Source: JABMOW01 sp964409335 (lineage in GTDB: Bacteria; Fidelibacterota; Marinisomatia; SCGC-AAA003-L08; JACNLC01). Taken from it: a DNA stretch of 6,930 nucleotides. The DNA lies in assembly GCA_964409335.1 (NCBI GenBank), contig CAYPCW010000069.1, forward strand, positions 1 through 6,930. The letters run 5' to 3'. Shown here piece by piece: positions 1-6,119 of this stretch; the stretch's first letter is position 1, and each line of letters begins with the position of its first letter. The position numbers and the translations under genes are program-made. Below the pieces are notes generated by a model. The model saw only the letters and a program-made list of their open reading frames with translations, ran no database searches and had not been told where the DNA came from.

Positions 1-86
1 TTCCCGAGACCGGATATTGTGTCCCATGAACCTGGCAATGGTGACTGTGTGGTGAACCGGGAGATGATCAGTTCCGTCATGTGTGT

Positions 87-116
87 GGAGTTATGTGTGG
101 CGGAGTTATGTGACTG
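87..116. repeat. Two-copy 15-bp tandem repeat
   Basis: The 11-base string ggagttatgtg occurs at 87-97 and again at 102-112, giving a 15-bp period over two copies. It lies in the gene-free stretch downstream of ugd. No function is apparent; it may be a degenerate minisatellite or replication-slippage product. Confidence 0.6.
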
Positions 117-133
117 GGGGCATCGGGGGTGCA

Positions 134-190
134 GGGCTGAAGCCCGGGATCTGTTTGTCGCGCTAATCCCCAGCTTGAAAGCCGGGATTA
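134..190. repeat. Pair of palindromic REP-like hairpins overlapping the ugd stop
   Basis: Two related short palindromes lie side by side. The first is gggc-tgaa-gccc at 134-145. The second has outer arms taatccc (164-170) and gggatta (184-190) around an inner gct-tgaa-agc (173-182). The 17-mers at 134-150 and 172-188 agree at 12 positions, so they look like diverged copies of one element with a TGAA loop. The right arm contains the ugd stop codon (188-190). As a transcription end on the minus strand it lacks the U-run of an intrinsic terminator, so an interspersed palindromic repeat or an mRNA 3'-end stabilising hairpin is more likely than a terminator. Confidence 0.5.
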
Positions 191-1519
191 TACCGCCGGG
201 CTGACTCCAACCTGGAAATAGGTAAATCCATTATTGGTAAGGGTCGGTACAGAATACTGATTTCTCCCGTCAAAAATGACAGGTGATTTCATCCTTTTTC
301 TGAGTTCTTCAAAATCCGGACTACGGAATTCTTTCCATTCGGTGATGAGGAGAAGGGCGTTTGCATCATCCGCCGCATCATATTTGTTTTTCGTATAAAT
401 TATTTCTGACAACCCCCGGAAATGAGATTTTGCTTCCTCTATCGCCTGCGGATCATATGCGCGAACCTTCGCCCCGGCGGAAACAAGTGCTTTGATGACC
501 GGGACAGATGGCGCTTCCCGCATGTCATCGGTTTCCGGTTTGAATGAAAGTCCCCACACACCAATTGTTTTACCCGTCACTTTATCAGAAAAATAAGATA
601 ACACTTTCTGCACGAAGCGTTCACGCTGTTTCTGATTTACATTCTGAACGGCGTGAATAAGCTGAGGATCATACCCGTTTTCGGCGGCTGTTTTTGCCAG
701 CGCTTGAATATCCTTCGGAAAACAACTCCCGCCGTACCCGATACCCGGATAAATGAAACTGAATCCTATCCGTGAATCGCTTCCAATTCCCTGACGGACT
801 TTGTTCACATCAGCGCCCACCCGCTCACAGATATTCGCAATTTCGTTTATAAAGGATATTTTTGTCGCCAGCATGGCATTGGCTGCATATTTCGTCATTT
901 CTGCACTTCGGATATCCATCTCCACAAACCGGCCATGACTTAACGTGAAGGGTCGATAAAGCTCATGCATGATCTCCATCGCCCGACCATTTTCAGCGCC
1001 AACCACTACCCGGTCAGGCTTCAGAAAATCTTCAAGGGCGGCGCCTTCCTTCAGAAACTCCGGATTCGATACCACATCAAACTCAAAATCCACCCCCCTG
1101 CGTTGCAACTGTGACAATATCTCCAGGCGAACCTTTTCGGCGGTACCCACCGGCACAGTGGATTTATCTATCACCAACTTGTACCCATTTAAATATTTAC
1201 CAATATCGCCAGCGACTGAAAGCACATGTTTCAGATCGGCGCTGCCATCCTCCCCCTGGGGAGTTCCAACCGCGATGCTGATCACTTCGCCGGCGGTGAT
1301 CGCAGATTGAATATCAGTCGTAAAGGAAAGCGTCTTTTTTCTCTCATTGGAAACGATCAGATGTTCCAGCCCCGGTTCATAAATCGGGATGATACCGTTT
1401 TTCAGTTTGGATATTTTTGCATCATCAATGTCGGCACAGATGACCGTATTTCCCATTTCTGCAAAACAGGCACCGGTGACAAGTCCCACATATCCGGAGC
1501 CGATGATAGTAATTTTCAT
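188..1519 (-). CDS. ugd: UDP-glucose 6-dehydrogenase
   Basis: This enzyme oxidises UDP-glucose twice with NAD+ to give UDP-glucuronate, a cytoplasmic precursor for acidic capsule or exopolysaccharide. The 443-residue length is normal for the family. The N-terminal Rossmann fold starts with GSGYVG (7-12), followed by the acidic D30 expected to bind NAD ribose. Further family motifs are STVPVGT (120-126), NPEFLKEGA (152-160), and the helix with K210 and N214. The catalytic cysteine is C266 within GYGGSCFPKD (261-270). The C-terminal UDP-binding domain carries FKPETDDMREAPS (326-338). The GGSCFPKD form fits UDP-glucose dehydrogenase rather than UDP-ManNAc dehydrogenase (WecC), which usually has a GHC-type active site. 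The ATG start is supported by an AAGGA site six bases upstream. The last residues (VSPAV) run past the usual family end and come from a palindromic repeat. It is the last gene of the visible run, 148 bases after wecB. Confidence 0.95.
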   Translation of the reverse strand: MKITIIGSGYVGLVTGACFAEMGNTVICADIDDAKISKLKNGIIPIYEPGLEHLIVSNERKKTLSFTTDIQSAITAGEVISIAVGTPQGEDGSADLKHVLSVAGDIGKYLNGYKLVIDKSTVPVGTAEKVRLEILSQLQRRGVDFEFDVVSNPEFLKEGAALEDFLKPDRVVVGAENGRAMEIMHELYRPFTLSHGRFVEMDIRSAEMTKYAANAMLATKISFINEIANICERVGADVNKVRQGIGSDSRIGFSFIYPGIGYGGSCFPKDIQALAKTAAENGYDPQLIHAVQNVNQKQRERFVQKVLSYFSDKVTGKTIGVWGLSFKPETDDMREAPSVPVIKALVSAGAKVRAYDPQAIEEAKSHFRGLSEIIYTKNKYDAADDANALLLITEWKEFRSPDFEELRKRMKSPVIFDGRNQYSVPTLTNNGFTYFQVGVSPAV

Positions 1520-1525
1520 TTATAT

Positions 1526-1537
1526 TCCTTTTTTTTT
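1526..1537 (-). promoter_or_regulatory. ugd ribosome binding site with A9 tract
   Basis: On the minus strand AAGGA (1530-1526) lies six bases before the ugd ATG. A run of nine adenines (1537-1529) overlaps its 5' side. The site supports the chosen start. The homopolymer directly upstream could vary in length by slippage and alter mRNA structure around the site, but that is inference. Confidence 0.65.
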
Positions 1538-1594
1538 CCTGTAAACGAAATAACCGGTTTGTGGCGTCATATAACAATCACGAAGTGCGCGAAT

Positions 1595-1663
1595 AAACAC
1601 GAATCAAACCGGAAACTAAGATACCATCAAACCGGAAGCTAATACACCATCAAGCCGGAAGCT
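1595..1663. repeat. Three tandem 23-bp repeats between wecB and ugd
   Basis: Read on the minus strand, units begin at 1663, 1640 and 1617, each exactly 23 bases. The shared core is AGCTTCCGGYTTGATGG in the first two copies and AGTTTCCGGTTTGAT in the third. The array begins four bases after the wecB stop. The copy nearest wecB can form a hairpin with arms tcaagc (1650-1655) and gcttga (1661-1666) around a five-base loop; the other copies have lost perfect arms. There are no unique spacers, so this is not a CRISPR. A partial inverted echo of the core (ccggtttgtgg) sits at 1554-1564. Confidence 0.8.
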
Positions 1664-1667
1664 TGAG

Positions 1668-2756
1668 TTACGAACACAAGACGTTCACGATACGTTCTGC
1701 GGCATGTCCATCCCACAGAGGCGGTATTTTCCCCGTTTTCCGATCTCCGGATAATATTTTGTCAACGGTTTTTTTAACATTCTCCAGGTTTGTGCCTGCC
1801 AGATGATTTGTCCCCATTTCTACCGTCACCGGGCGTTCGGTATTATTACGGACTGTGACACACTGTACATTTAAGCAGGTGGTTTCTTCCTGTATTCCAC
1901 CGGAATCGGTGATCACCAGGCTTGCGGATCGTGCCAGCGCCAGAAAATCCAGATACCCAATGGGTTCTGTGAGGATAAGATGGGTATCCGATGAAATTTC
2001 TATCCCACGCTGTATGAGATTTTTCCGGGTTCTGGGATGGATGGGAAACACAATCGGCAACCGGCTACTCAGATCAATGAGATAATTCATCAAATCCCGC
2101 AGATAATCCACTTCGTCAACATTCGATGGACGATGAAAAGTGACCAATCCATAACGGCCTGGCTCAACCCCCAGATTAACATGGATGTTTGACGCCTGGA
2201 TTTTCGGCATAAAATATACCAGACTGTCGATCATCACATTACCCGCAAAATGGACCTTATCGGGGTTAATCCCTTCATGTGTGAGATTTTTCAACCCGCT
2301 TTCTTCGGTGACAAAAAGAAAATCTGACAAGACATCGGTGATCATCCGGTTGATCTCCTCCGGCATTGACCGGTCGAAACTTCTCAATCCCGCCTCAATA
2401 TGGGCAATCGATATCCCCAATTTTGACGCTACGAGAGAAGCCGCCAGCGTAGAGGTGACATCACCCGGGACCAAAATGATATCCGGTTTTTCCTTCAGAA
2501 CGATTTTCTCGAATTCCTGCATAATGAGCGCCGTCTGTACTGCCTGGCTTCCGCCATTGATCTCCAGGTTGAAATCCGGTTTGGGGATCTGCAGATCATC
2601 AAAAAATACCTTCGACATTTTATCGTCAAAATGCTGCCCCGTATGGCATAATACAGAATGGACCTCCGATGAATAATGGGTAAGGAGCGTTCTGATGACC
2701 GGCGCCATTTTAATGAAATTGGGGCGCGCGCCGACGACGGAAAGGAGTTTTAACAT
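1668..2756 (-). CDS. wecB: UDP-N-acetylglucosamine 2-epimerase (non-hydrolysing)
   Basis: This cytoplasmic enzyme interconverts UDP-GlcNAc and UDP-ManNAc, supplying ManNAc or its derivatives for surface glycans. The 362 residues match the WecB/MnaA family length. Visible motifs, in order, are GARPNFIKMAPV (9-20), GQHFD (40-44), PGDVTST (97-103, acidic D99), HIEAGLRSFDRSMPEEINR (119-137, with E121 and E133/E134), GNVMIDS (172-178), TFHRPSNVD (206-214, H208), HPRT (240-243), DSGGIQEE (284-291) and RNNTERP (303-309). This set fits the non-hydrolysing class rather than hydrolysing NeuC types. The ATG gives the standard family N-terminus (MLKLLSVVGARPN), although no Shine-Dalgarno is visible in front of it. 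It begins five bases after the stop of the Wzi-like gene, so it is almost certainly co-transcribed and perhaps translationally coupled. No UDP-ManNAc dehydrogenase is in the window, so the fate of UDP-ManNAc is not shown here. Confidence 0.93.
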   Translation of the reverse strand: MLKLLSVVGARPNFIKMAPVIRTLLTHYSSEVHSVLCHTGQHFDDKMSKVFFDDLQIPKPDFNLEINGGSQAVQTALIMQEFEKIVLKEKPDIILVPGDVTSTLAASLVASKLGISIAHIEAGLRSFDRSMPEEINRMITDVLSDFLFVTEESGLKNLTHEGINPDKVHFAGNVMIDSLVYFMPKIQASNIHVNLGVEPGRYGLVTFHRPSNVDEVDYLRDLMNYLIDLSSRLPIVFPIHPRTRKNLIQRGIEISSDTHLILTEPIGYLDFLALARSASLVITDSGGIQEETTCLNVQCVTVRNNTERPVTVEMGTNHLAGTNLENVKKTVDKILSGDRKTGKIPPLWDGHAAERIVNVLCS

Positions 2757-2761
2757 ATTAT

Positions 2762-4279
2762 TTAATAACTATATTGAACAGAGTAAAATATTCTTAGATT
2801 AAATTGAAAATCGGAGGATGCATTTTTAAAAAAATGATCCCATTCGATATGAGAAAGCCGGTATTCAGAAGTAAAATGTACATCTATATTTTTCAACTGC
2901 CAAAGTGAAGCTCCCAGGCTACCGGTGAGGCCGTATGTCACCGGCGGTTTGGGAAAATCCCTGATCTCACCGTCAAATATCTGGTGGATGTCCACATCGC
3001 CCTGCTGCCATATCTCTACTGCGGTCAGTGTCTGCAGGGGTGGCATTCCAAACCAGTCCCAGGTGAGTTTCACCCCCTCATAGCTGTTAACCGGGAAACC
3101 TATCCCCTTGTTGAAATAGGTATAATTTTCAAAGGTTCTGTAGGATGTATAGGTATCATTCCAAATCCGGGCATACCGGAGTGTGGTTAATGTATATGGC
3201 AGTATCAGATCAGCCATGCTGGTTTTCAACAATATCCCCAGCCGGTCCGGATACCGGTCCCGGTCCGGTATCTCTTCGTTATTGATGATCAGATCATCGG
3301 CAAACAAATCTGCATAAAACGCCAGACCCGGCATGGGATTAAGAAATATATTGATCTGCCACATGCTGTTTAACTGCACTCTTTGATTTCGCTGTGCCGC
3401 ATAAAAAAACTGAACCGGGTTCATATAGCTCGCCACCCAGTTTTGATCGGGTCCGCCATATACGGTCGCTTCCGTAAAAGCCATCTGAAAATGATCGCTG
3501 ACCTTCCAATCGAACCGTTGGAGCGCCCAGTATCGCCTGGTTTTCATCACCGTATCCGCCGGCATGGTAACCCCCTGACTGTCCCGTCCGGTTATGTCAT
3601 TTAACCGTGTGGTAAAAAAAGAATATTTCAACCGGTCACCGGTAGCCGTAAAACCAAAATGATCGAAGGTGTATGGATTATCCGATAATATCAGGCTGTA
3701 ATCGTTGGGCGCGCCGAGGTTTCTTTTCATCCGTCCGGCAAACAGATCCACGGTTTTGCCAATGGAAATAAATGCATATGATTCATCAAAATATCCGAAG
3801 AGCCACTCCCCGGTATCCCCGTGAAAATCCGGATCGGTTCTGATCGCAGCATCATTCAACCTGAACCGGTTGACCAGCAGCGCGTCGCCGATGGTGATGA
3901 CGCCGTCCACCGTGGTCATAATCAGGCGGTCAGATCGATCATTTTCAGATGTGGATATCCCCGGTGAAATTCGCAAACCCAAATGTTCCTTCTCTCCCTC
4001 ATTCGTGGTATAGCGCAGCCGGTCTATCAATAATTGATGCCACCGGACCAAACCGGATTGCTCCAGTAAGCGGGATGATGCTTCCCGGTCATAGGGCTGG
4101 TTCAGGACAAAAACAGAAGAATGCCCCTGAATAATACTATATTCCAGGATTGAGTACCAATTTTTTTCGAGACCCAGGTTCGGTGCATTAATTCCCGGCG
4201 CGCCGGTTAAAAAATTCAACATACTACCGATGGAAAATAATAAAATCCACATCCCCGGGTTCAGTATCCGAACGTTCAA
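2762..4279 (-). CDS. Wzi-like capsule assembly outer-membrane beta-barrel protein
   Basis: The 505-residue product resembles the capsule assembly Wzi family, outer-membrane barrels that help capsule or exopolysaccharide attach to or leave the cell surface. Residues 1-27 look like a signal peptide: R4, a hydrophobic stretch from about 10 to 24, then a TGAPG turn; the cleavage site is unclear. The body is rich in alternating aromatic/polar strands and ends in FYSVQYSY, a typical barrel C-terminus with a final aromatic residue. Recognisable family stretches are GRMKRNLGAPNDYSLILSD (182-200), the DHFGF segment (206-210) and SYMNPVQFFYAAQR (284-297). The start is TTG, overlapping the TGA of the preceding sugar transferase gene as TTGA; this is chosen because AAGGAG lies ten bases upstream (and AAGG five bases upstream) and because it gives the signal peptide a basic n-region. 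The ATG at codon 10 is an alternative. The exact glycan handled is unknown. Confidence 0.8.
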   Translation of the reverse strand: MNVRILNPGMWILLFSIGSMLNFLTGAPGINAPNLGLEKNWYSILEYSIIQGHSSVFVLNQPYDREASSRLLEQSGLVRWHQLLIDRLRYTTNEGEKEHLGLRISPGISTSENDRSDRLIMTTVDGVITIGDALLVNRFRLNDAAIRTDPDFHGDTGEWLFGYFDESYAFISIGKTVDLFAGRMKRNLGAPNDYSLILSDNPYTFDHFGFTATGDRLKYSFFTTRLNDITGRDSQGVTMPADTVMKTRRYWALQRFDWKVSDHFQMAFTEATVYGGPDQNWVASYMNPVQFFYAAQRNQRVQLNSMWQINIFLNPMPGLAFYADLFADDLIINNEEIPDRDRYPDRLGILLKTSMADLILPYTLTTLRYARIWNDTYTSYRTFENYTYFNKGIGFPVNSYEGVKLTWDWFGMPPLQTLTAVEIWQQGDVDIHQIFDGEIRDFPKPPVTYGLTGSLGASLWQLKNIDVHFTSEYRLSHIEWDHFFKNASSDFQFNLRIFYSVQYSY

Positions 4280-5838
4280 CCTGACCTTGCTCCTTTAAAA
4301 ATGATATTTACCATAGCTTTGGGGAAATATTTCAAATCCGTAAGAATGGGATGTTTCAGATACATGGTGAGATATTTTCGTTCGGATTCCACAATTTCAT
4401 CAAATGATTTGGGAAGGTCAACATAATAAGGCGGCACCAGACCGGGAGTTACCTGCTTACGGAGGTCCTGGACATCTTCAGGATACAGGCTGTAATAGTG
4501 CACACTCAGCGCCCGAACCCCAAATAGTTTTATATCCCCCCGCAGCCAGTTTATCAATTGGGGAAGTTCGTCAATCCACATTTTTCTCAATACTTTACCC
4601 CATGCAGTGACTCGAAAGTCATCCTTAAATTTACCGGAATCCTGCAGGCTGTGCAGACGGTAGAGATATCCCTGCGCATATTCGGCATAGGCATGCATGG
4701 TTCTCAATTTAAAGAGATTAAATATCTTCCCGTTTTTACCCACACGCCGAAGTTTAATGAGGGGACCATAGGACGGGTCAGGATCTGTGCAGGGGGCATG
4801 GGCTTTCCGGACTAAAAAATATAACATATTCCGGTATTCCATGAACGCCACCATTTCAAAGCCACAAAAATACAACCGTCCAATGATCTCGGATTTTGAA
4901 ATCGACCGGTTCGCGCCTTTGGTCACCATAAAGTAGAATTGTTTTAAAATGGGGAGTTTGGGAATTATCCGCCGCCATAAAAAATCTATGGGATACAGCA
5001 CGCCGGCAATCAGAGAGGGCATCCTGCGAAAAAACCGTTCATACCGGGTATTCACGGTTTCGGCACATCCAAAGAAATATCCTCCGGAGACCAACCGCAG
5101 GTTGATGGTAATAAAATATCGATTAATACGTCTGACGTCATTGACCCGGTGAAGATTAATGAAGTATTTTATGGGCTGGTCAGTTATTACTTCTATATTA
5201 AACGGATTATGCGTATCCAGTACCAGCGACCGGGATGCAGGGATGCTCTCCAAGGGAGAATGATCCGATAAAAACGTCCATAATTCCTGAGGGATGTCAC
5301 GATCCAGGCGGATCAATTTTTCATTCAGTGACCATTGTTTTTCAATTTTTTCAACCACCGATGGCAATTTTGGATCAGATGTACCGTGTCCGGTTAGCCC
5401 CCTGGCAATTCCTTCGGATTGTGATATCAGGAATGAGTGTCCTATCCCGTATGAGCGTAAAATTCTGATCAGGAGGGTAAACCCGAATTGAAGAAGGACG
5501 GTTACACCCACCGTCCCCGCTACCAGCGCCAGCGAAACATTCTGATTATGGAATATAAAAAACAAACCGCCAGTAATCAATATAGTTGTCGCTGCAATCT
5601 TAAAAAAGTAAAAAATCTGCCGGGCGCCGGATAGCTGATGTCGGGTGTTCATCCCGAAAATGACCTTTGTGACCGTCCAACTTATAAATATTACCAGCCA
5701 TACAAGGCCATGGTGTATCGTGAAGACGGCAGCCCCCCCTTGTTGAATCCGGAGATTAAACAGGTATGCTCCAAAAATCAGAATACCGTCACCGATTAAT
5801 TGAATCCCGGGTGTAAATATGTTTGCCGTCATTATCAC
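4276..5838 (-). CDS. Polyprenyl-phosphate sugar-1-phosphate transferase with methyltransferase-like middle region
   Basis: This is probably the initiating enzyme of the glycan, moving a sugar phosphate from a UDP-sugar to undecaprenyl phosphate at the inner membrane. The 520 residues show four N-terminal hydrophobic helices (about 11-29, 44-62, 75-96 and 100-125), as in long WbaP-type enzymes. The C-terminal bacterial sugar transferase domain (about 360-470) has KNGKIFNLFKLRTM (368-381), the catalytic pair D423-E424 in WIDELPQLINWLRGD, and LFGVRALS (438-445) where the family usually has a GPRP-type motif. Unusually, the KRxxD re-entrant helix segment that normally opens this domain is not evident. 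Residues about 200-346 instead resemble the back half of a class I methyltransferase (GGYFFGCAET, 252-261; a GFEMVAFMEYRNMLYFLVRK stretch, 326-345) without a glycine-rich SAM motif. The GTG start overlaps the TAG of a small upstream ORF; an ATG two codons later is an alternative. No strong Shine-Dalgarno is visible. The overlap with the Wzi-like gene supports a shared operon. Confidence 0.8.
   Translation of the reverse strand: MIMTANIFTPGIQLIGDGILIFGAYLFNLRIQQGGAAVFTIHHGLVWLVIFISWTVTKVIFGMNTRHQLSGARQIFYFFKIAATTILITGGLFFIFHNQNVSLALVAGTVGVTVLLQFGFTLLIRILRSYGIGHSFLISQSEGIARGLTGHGTSDPKLPSVVEKIEKQWSLNEKLIRLDRDIPQELWTFLSDHSPLESIPASRSLVLDTHNPFNIEVITDQPIKYFINLHRVNDVRRINRYFITINLRLVSGGYFFGCAETVNTRYERFFRRMPSLIAGVLYPIDFLWRRIIPKLPILKQFYFMVTKGANRSISKSEIIGRLYFCGFEMVAFMEYRNMLYFLVRKAHAPCTDPDPSYGPLIKLRRVGKNGKIFNLFKLRTMHAYAEYAQGYLYRLHSLQDSGKFKDDFRVTAWGKVLRKMWIDELPQLINWLRGDIKLFGVRALSVHYYSLYPEDVQDLRKQVTPGLVPPYYVDLPKSFDEIVESERKYLTMYLKHPILTDLKYFPKAMVNIIFKGARSG
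4285..4295 (-). promoter_or_regulatory. Ribosome binding site for the TTG start of the Wzi-like gene
   Basis: Inside the last codons of the sugar transferase gene the minus strand reads AAGGAG (4295-4290), then AAGG (4288-4285), ten and five bases ahead of the TTG at 4279. This decides in favour of the TTG start over the downstream ATG (4252-4250) and suggests translational coupling through the TTGA overlap. Confidence 0.55.
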
Positions 5839-6056
5839 TAAATAATTGTTGGATAATCCTCAGGGTTTCCCCTGACCCACTGCTTTGGGGATGGGAGCTG
5901 ATTCATCAGGCGGCAAAAAAATTCAGGTACATCAATGTGATCTCTGAATATTATTTGTCGCCGGGTATGAAATAATGTGCGACTACTGTTCAAATTGACA
6001 ACATCTTCGATTTTCACCATATAAAGATGGTCCGATATAATCATCCTGATAATCAT
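5838..6056 (-). CDS. Possible small hypothetical protein (72 aa)
   Basis: I do not recognise this product. It is an open frame of 72 codons whose TAG stop shares its G with the GTG start of the sugar transferase gene (TAGTG). That is the same geometry as the hicB-hicA junction and the best argument that it is translated. No convincing Shine-Dalgarno precedes the ATG at 6056 or the internal ATG at 6020. No signal peptide, membrane helix or catalytic motif is visible. The composition is basic and aromatic, with a VPEFFCRLMNQLP stretch whose DNA contains a run of seven T. It could be a real leader-like gene coupled to the sugar transferase, a remnant of a larger deleted gene, or a chance ORF in an operon leader. 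Confidence is low. Confidence 0.3.
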   Translation of the reverse strand: MIIRMIISDHLYMVKIEDVVNLNSSRTLFHTRRQIIFRDHIDVPEFFCRLMNQLPSPKQWVRGNPEDYPTII

Positions 6057-6086
6057 AGTAATATGTTGGCTGCTGCAGGCTGCCTT

Positions 6087-6114
6087 TCTGATATCTGACC
6101 CCTGACTTCTGGTT
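6087..6114. repeat. Heptamer repeat array, hicA side
   Basis: Four tandem seven-base units on the plus strand are tctgata (6087-6093), tctgacc (6094-6100), cctgact (6101-6107) and tctggtt (6108-6114). They fit a degenerate TCTGACY heptamer. The array ends five bases from the hicA stop codon. A similar array in the same orientation lies beyond hicB at 6831-6866. Confidence 0.65.
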
Positions 6115-6119
6115 TCCTT

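Noticed and set aside
134..190. Intrinsic terminator after ugd
   Set aside because: Hairpins exist but no U-run follows on the minus strand, so termination is not supported.
19..204. 61-codon plus-strand ORF at the left end
   Set aside because: It runs through tandem and palindromic repeats and into the ugd 3' end, has no Shine-Dalgarno and no recognisable protein features.
188..1519. Calling the dehydrogenase wecC (UDP-ManNAc dehydrogenase) because it follows wecB
   Set aside because: The active site is GYGGSCFPKD, typical of UDP-glucose dehydrogenase, not the GHC-type site of WecC.
969..1642. Plus-strand ORFs of 113 and 138 codons opposite ugd
   Set aside because: They are antisense to a strongly conserved ugd and its upstream spacer; their serine/arginine/phenylalanine-rich products look like reverse-strand shadows.
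1595..1663. CRISPR-like reading of the 23-bp repeats
   Set aside because: Units are directly adjacent with no unique spacers, the copies diverge and no cas genes are present.
2185..2676. 163-codon plus-strand ORF opposite wecB
   Set aside because: It is wholly antisense to a gene whose every family motif is intact, and has no protein features of its own.
4250..4252. ATG at codon 10 as the start of the Wzi-like gene
   Set aside because: It would remove the basic n-region of the signal peptide and lies far from the AAGGAG that is well placed for the TTG; kept only as an alternative.
5965..5993. Promoter TTGAAC-17-TCATAC upstream of the sugar transferase
   Set aside because: The -10 match is weak and the region may be coding; not enough support to list.
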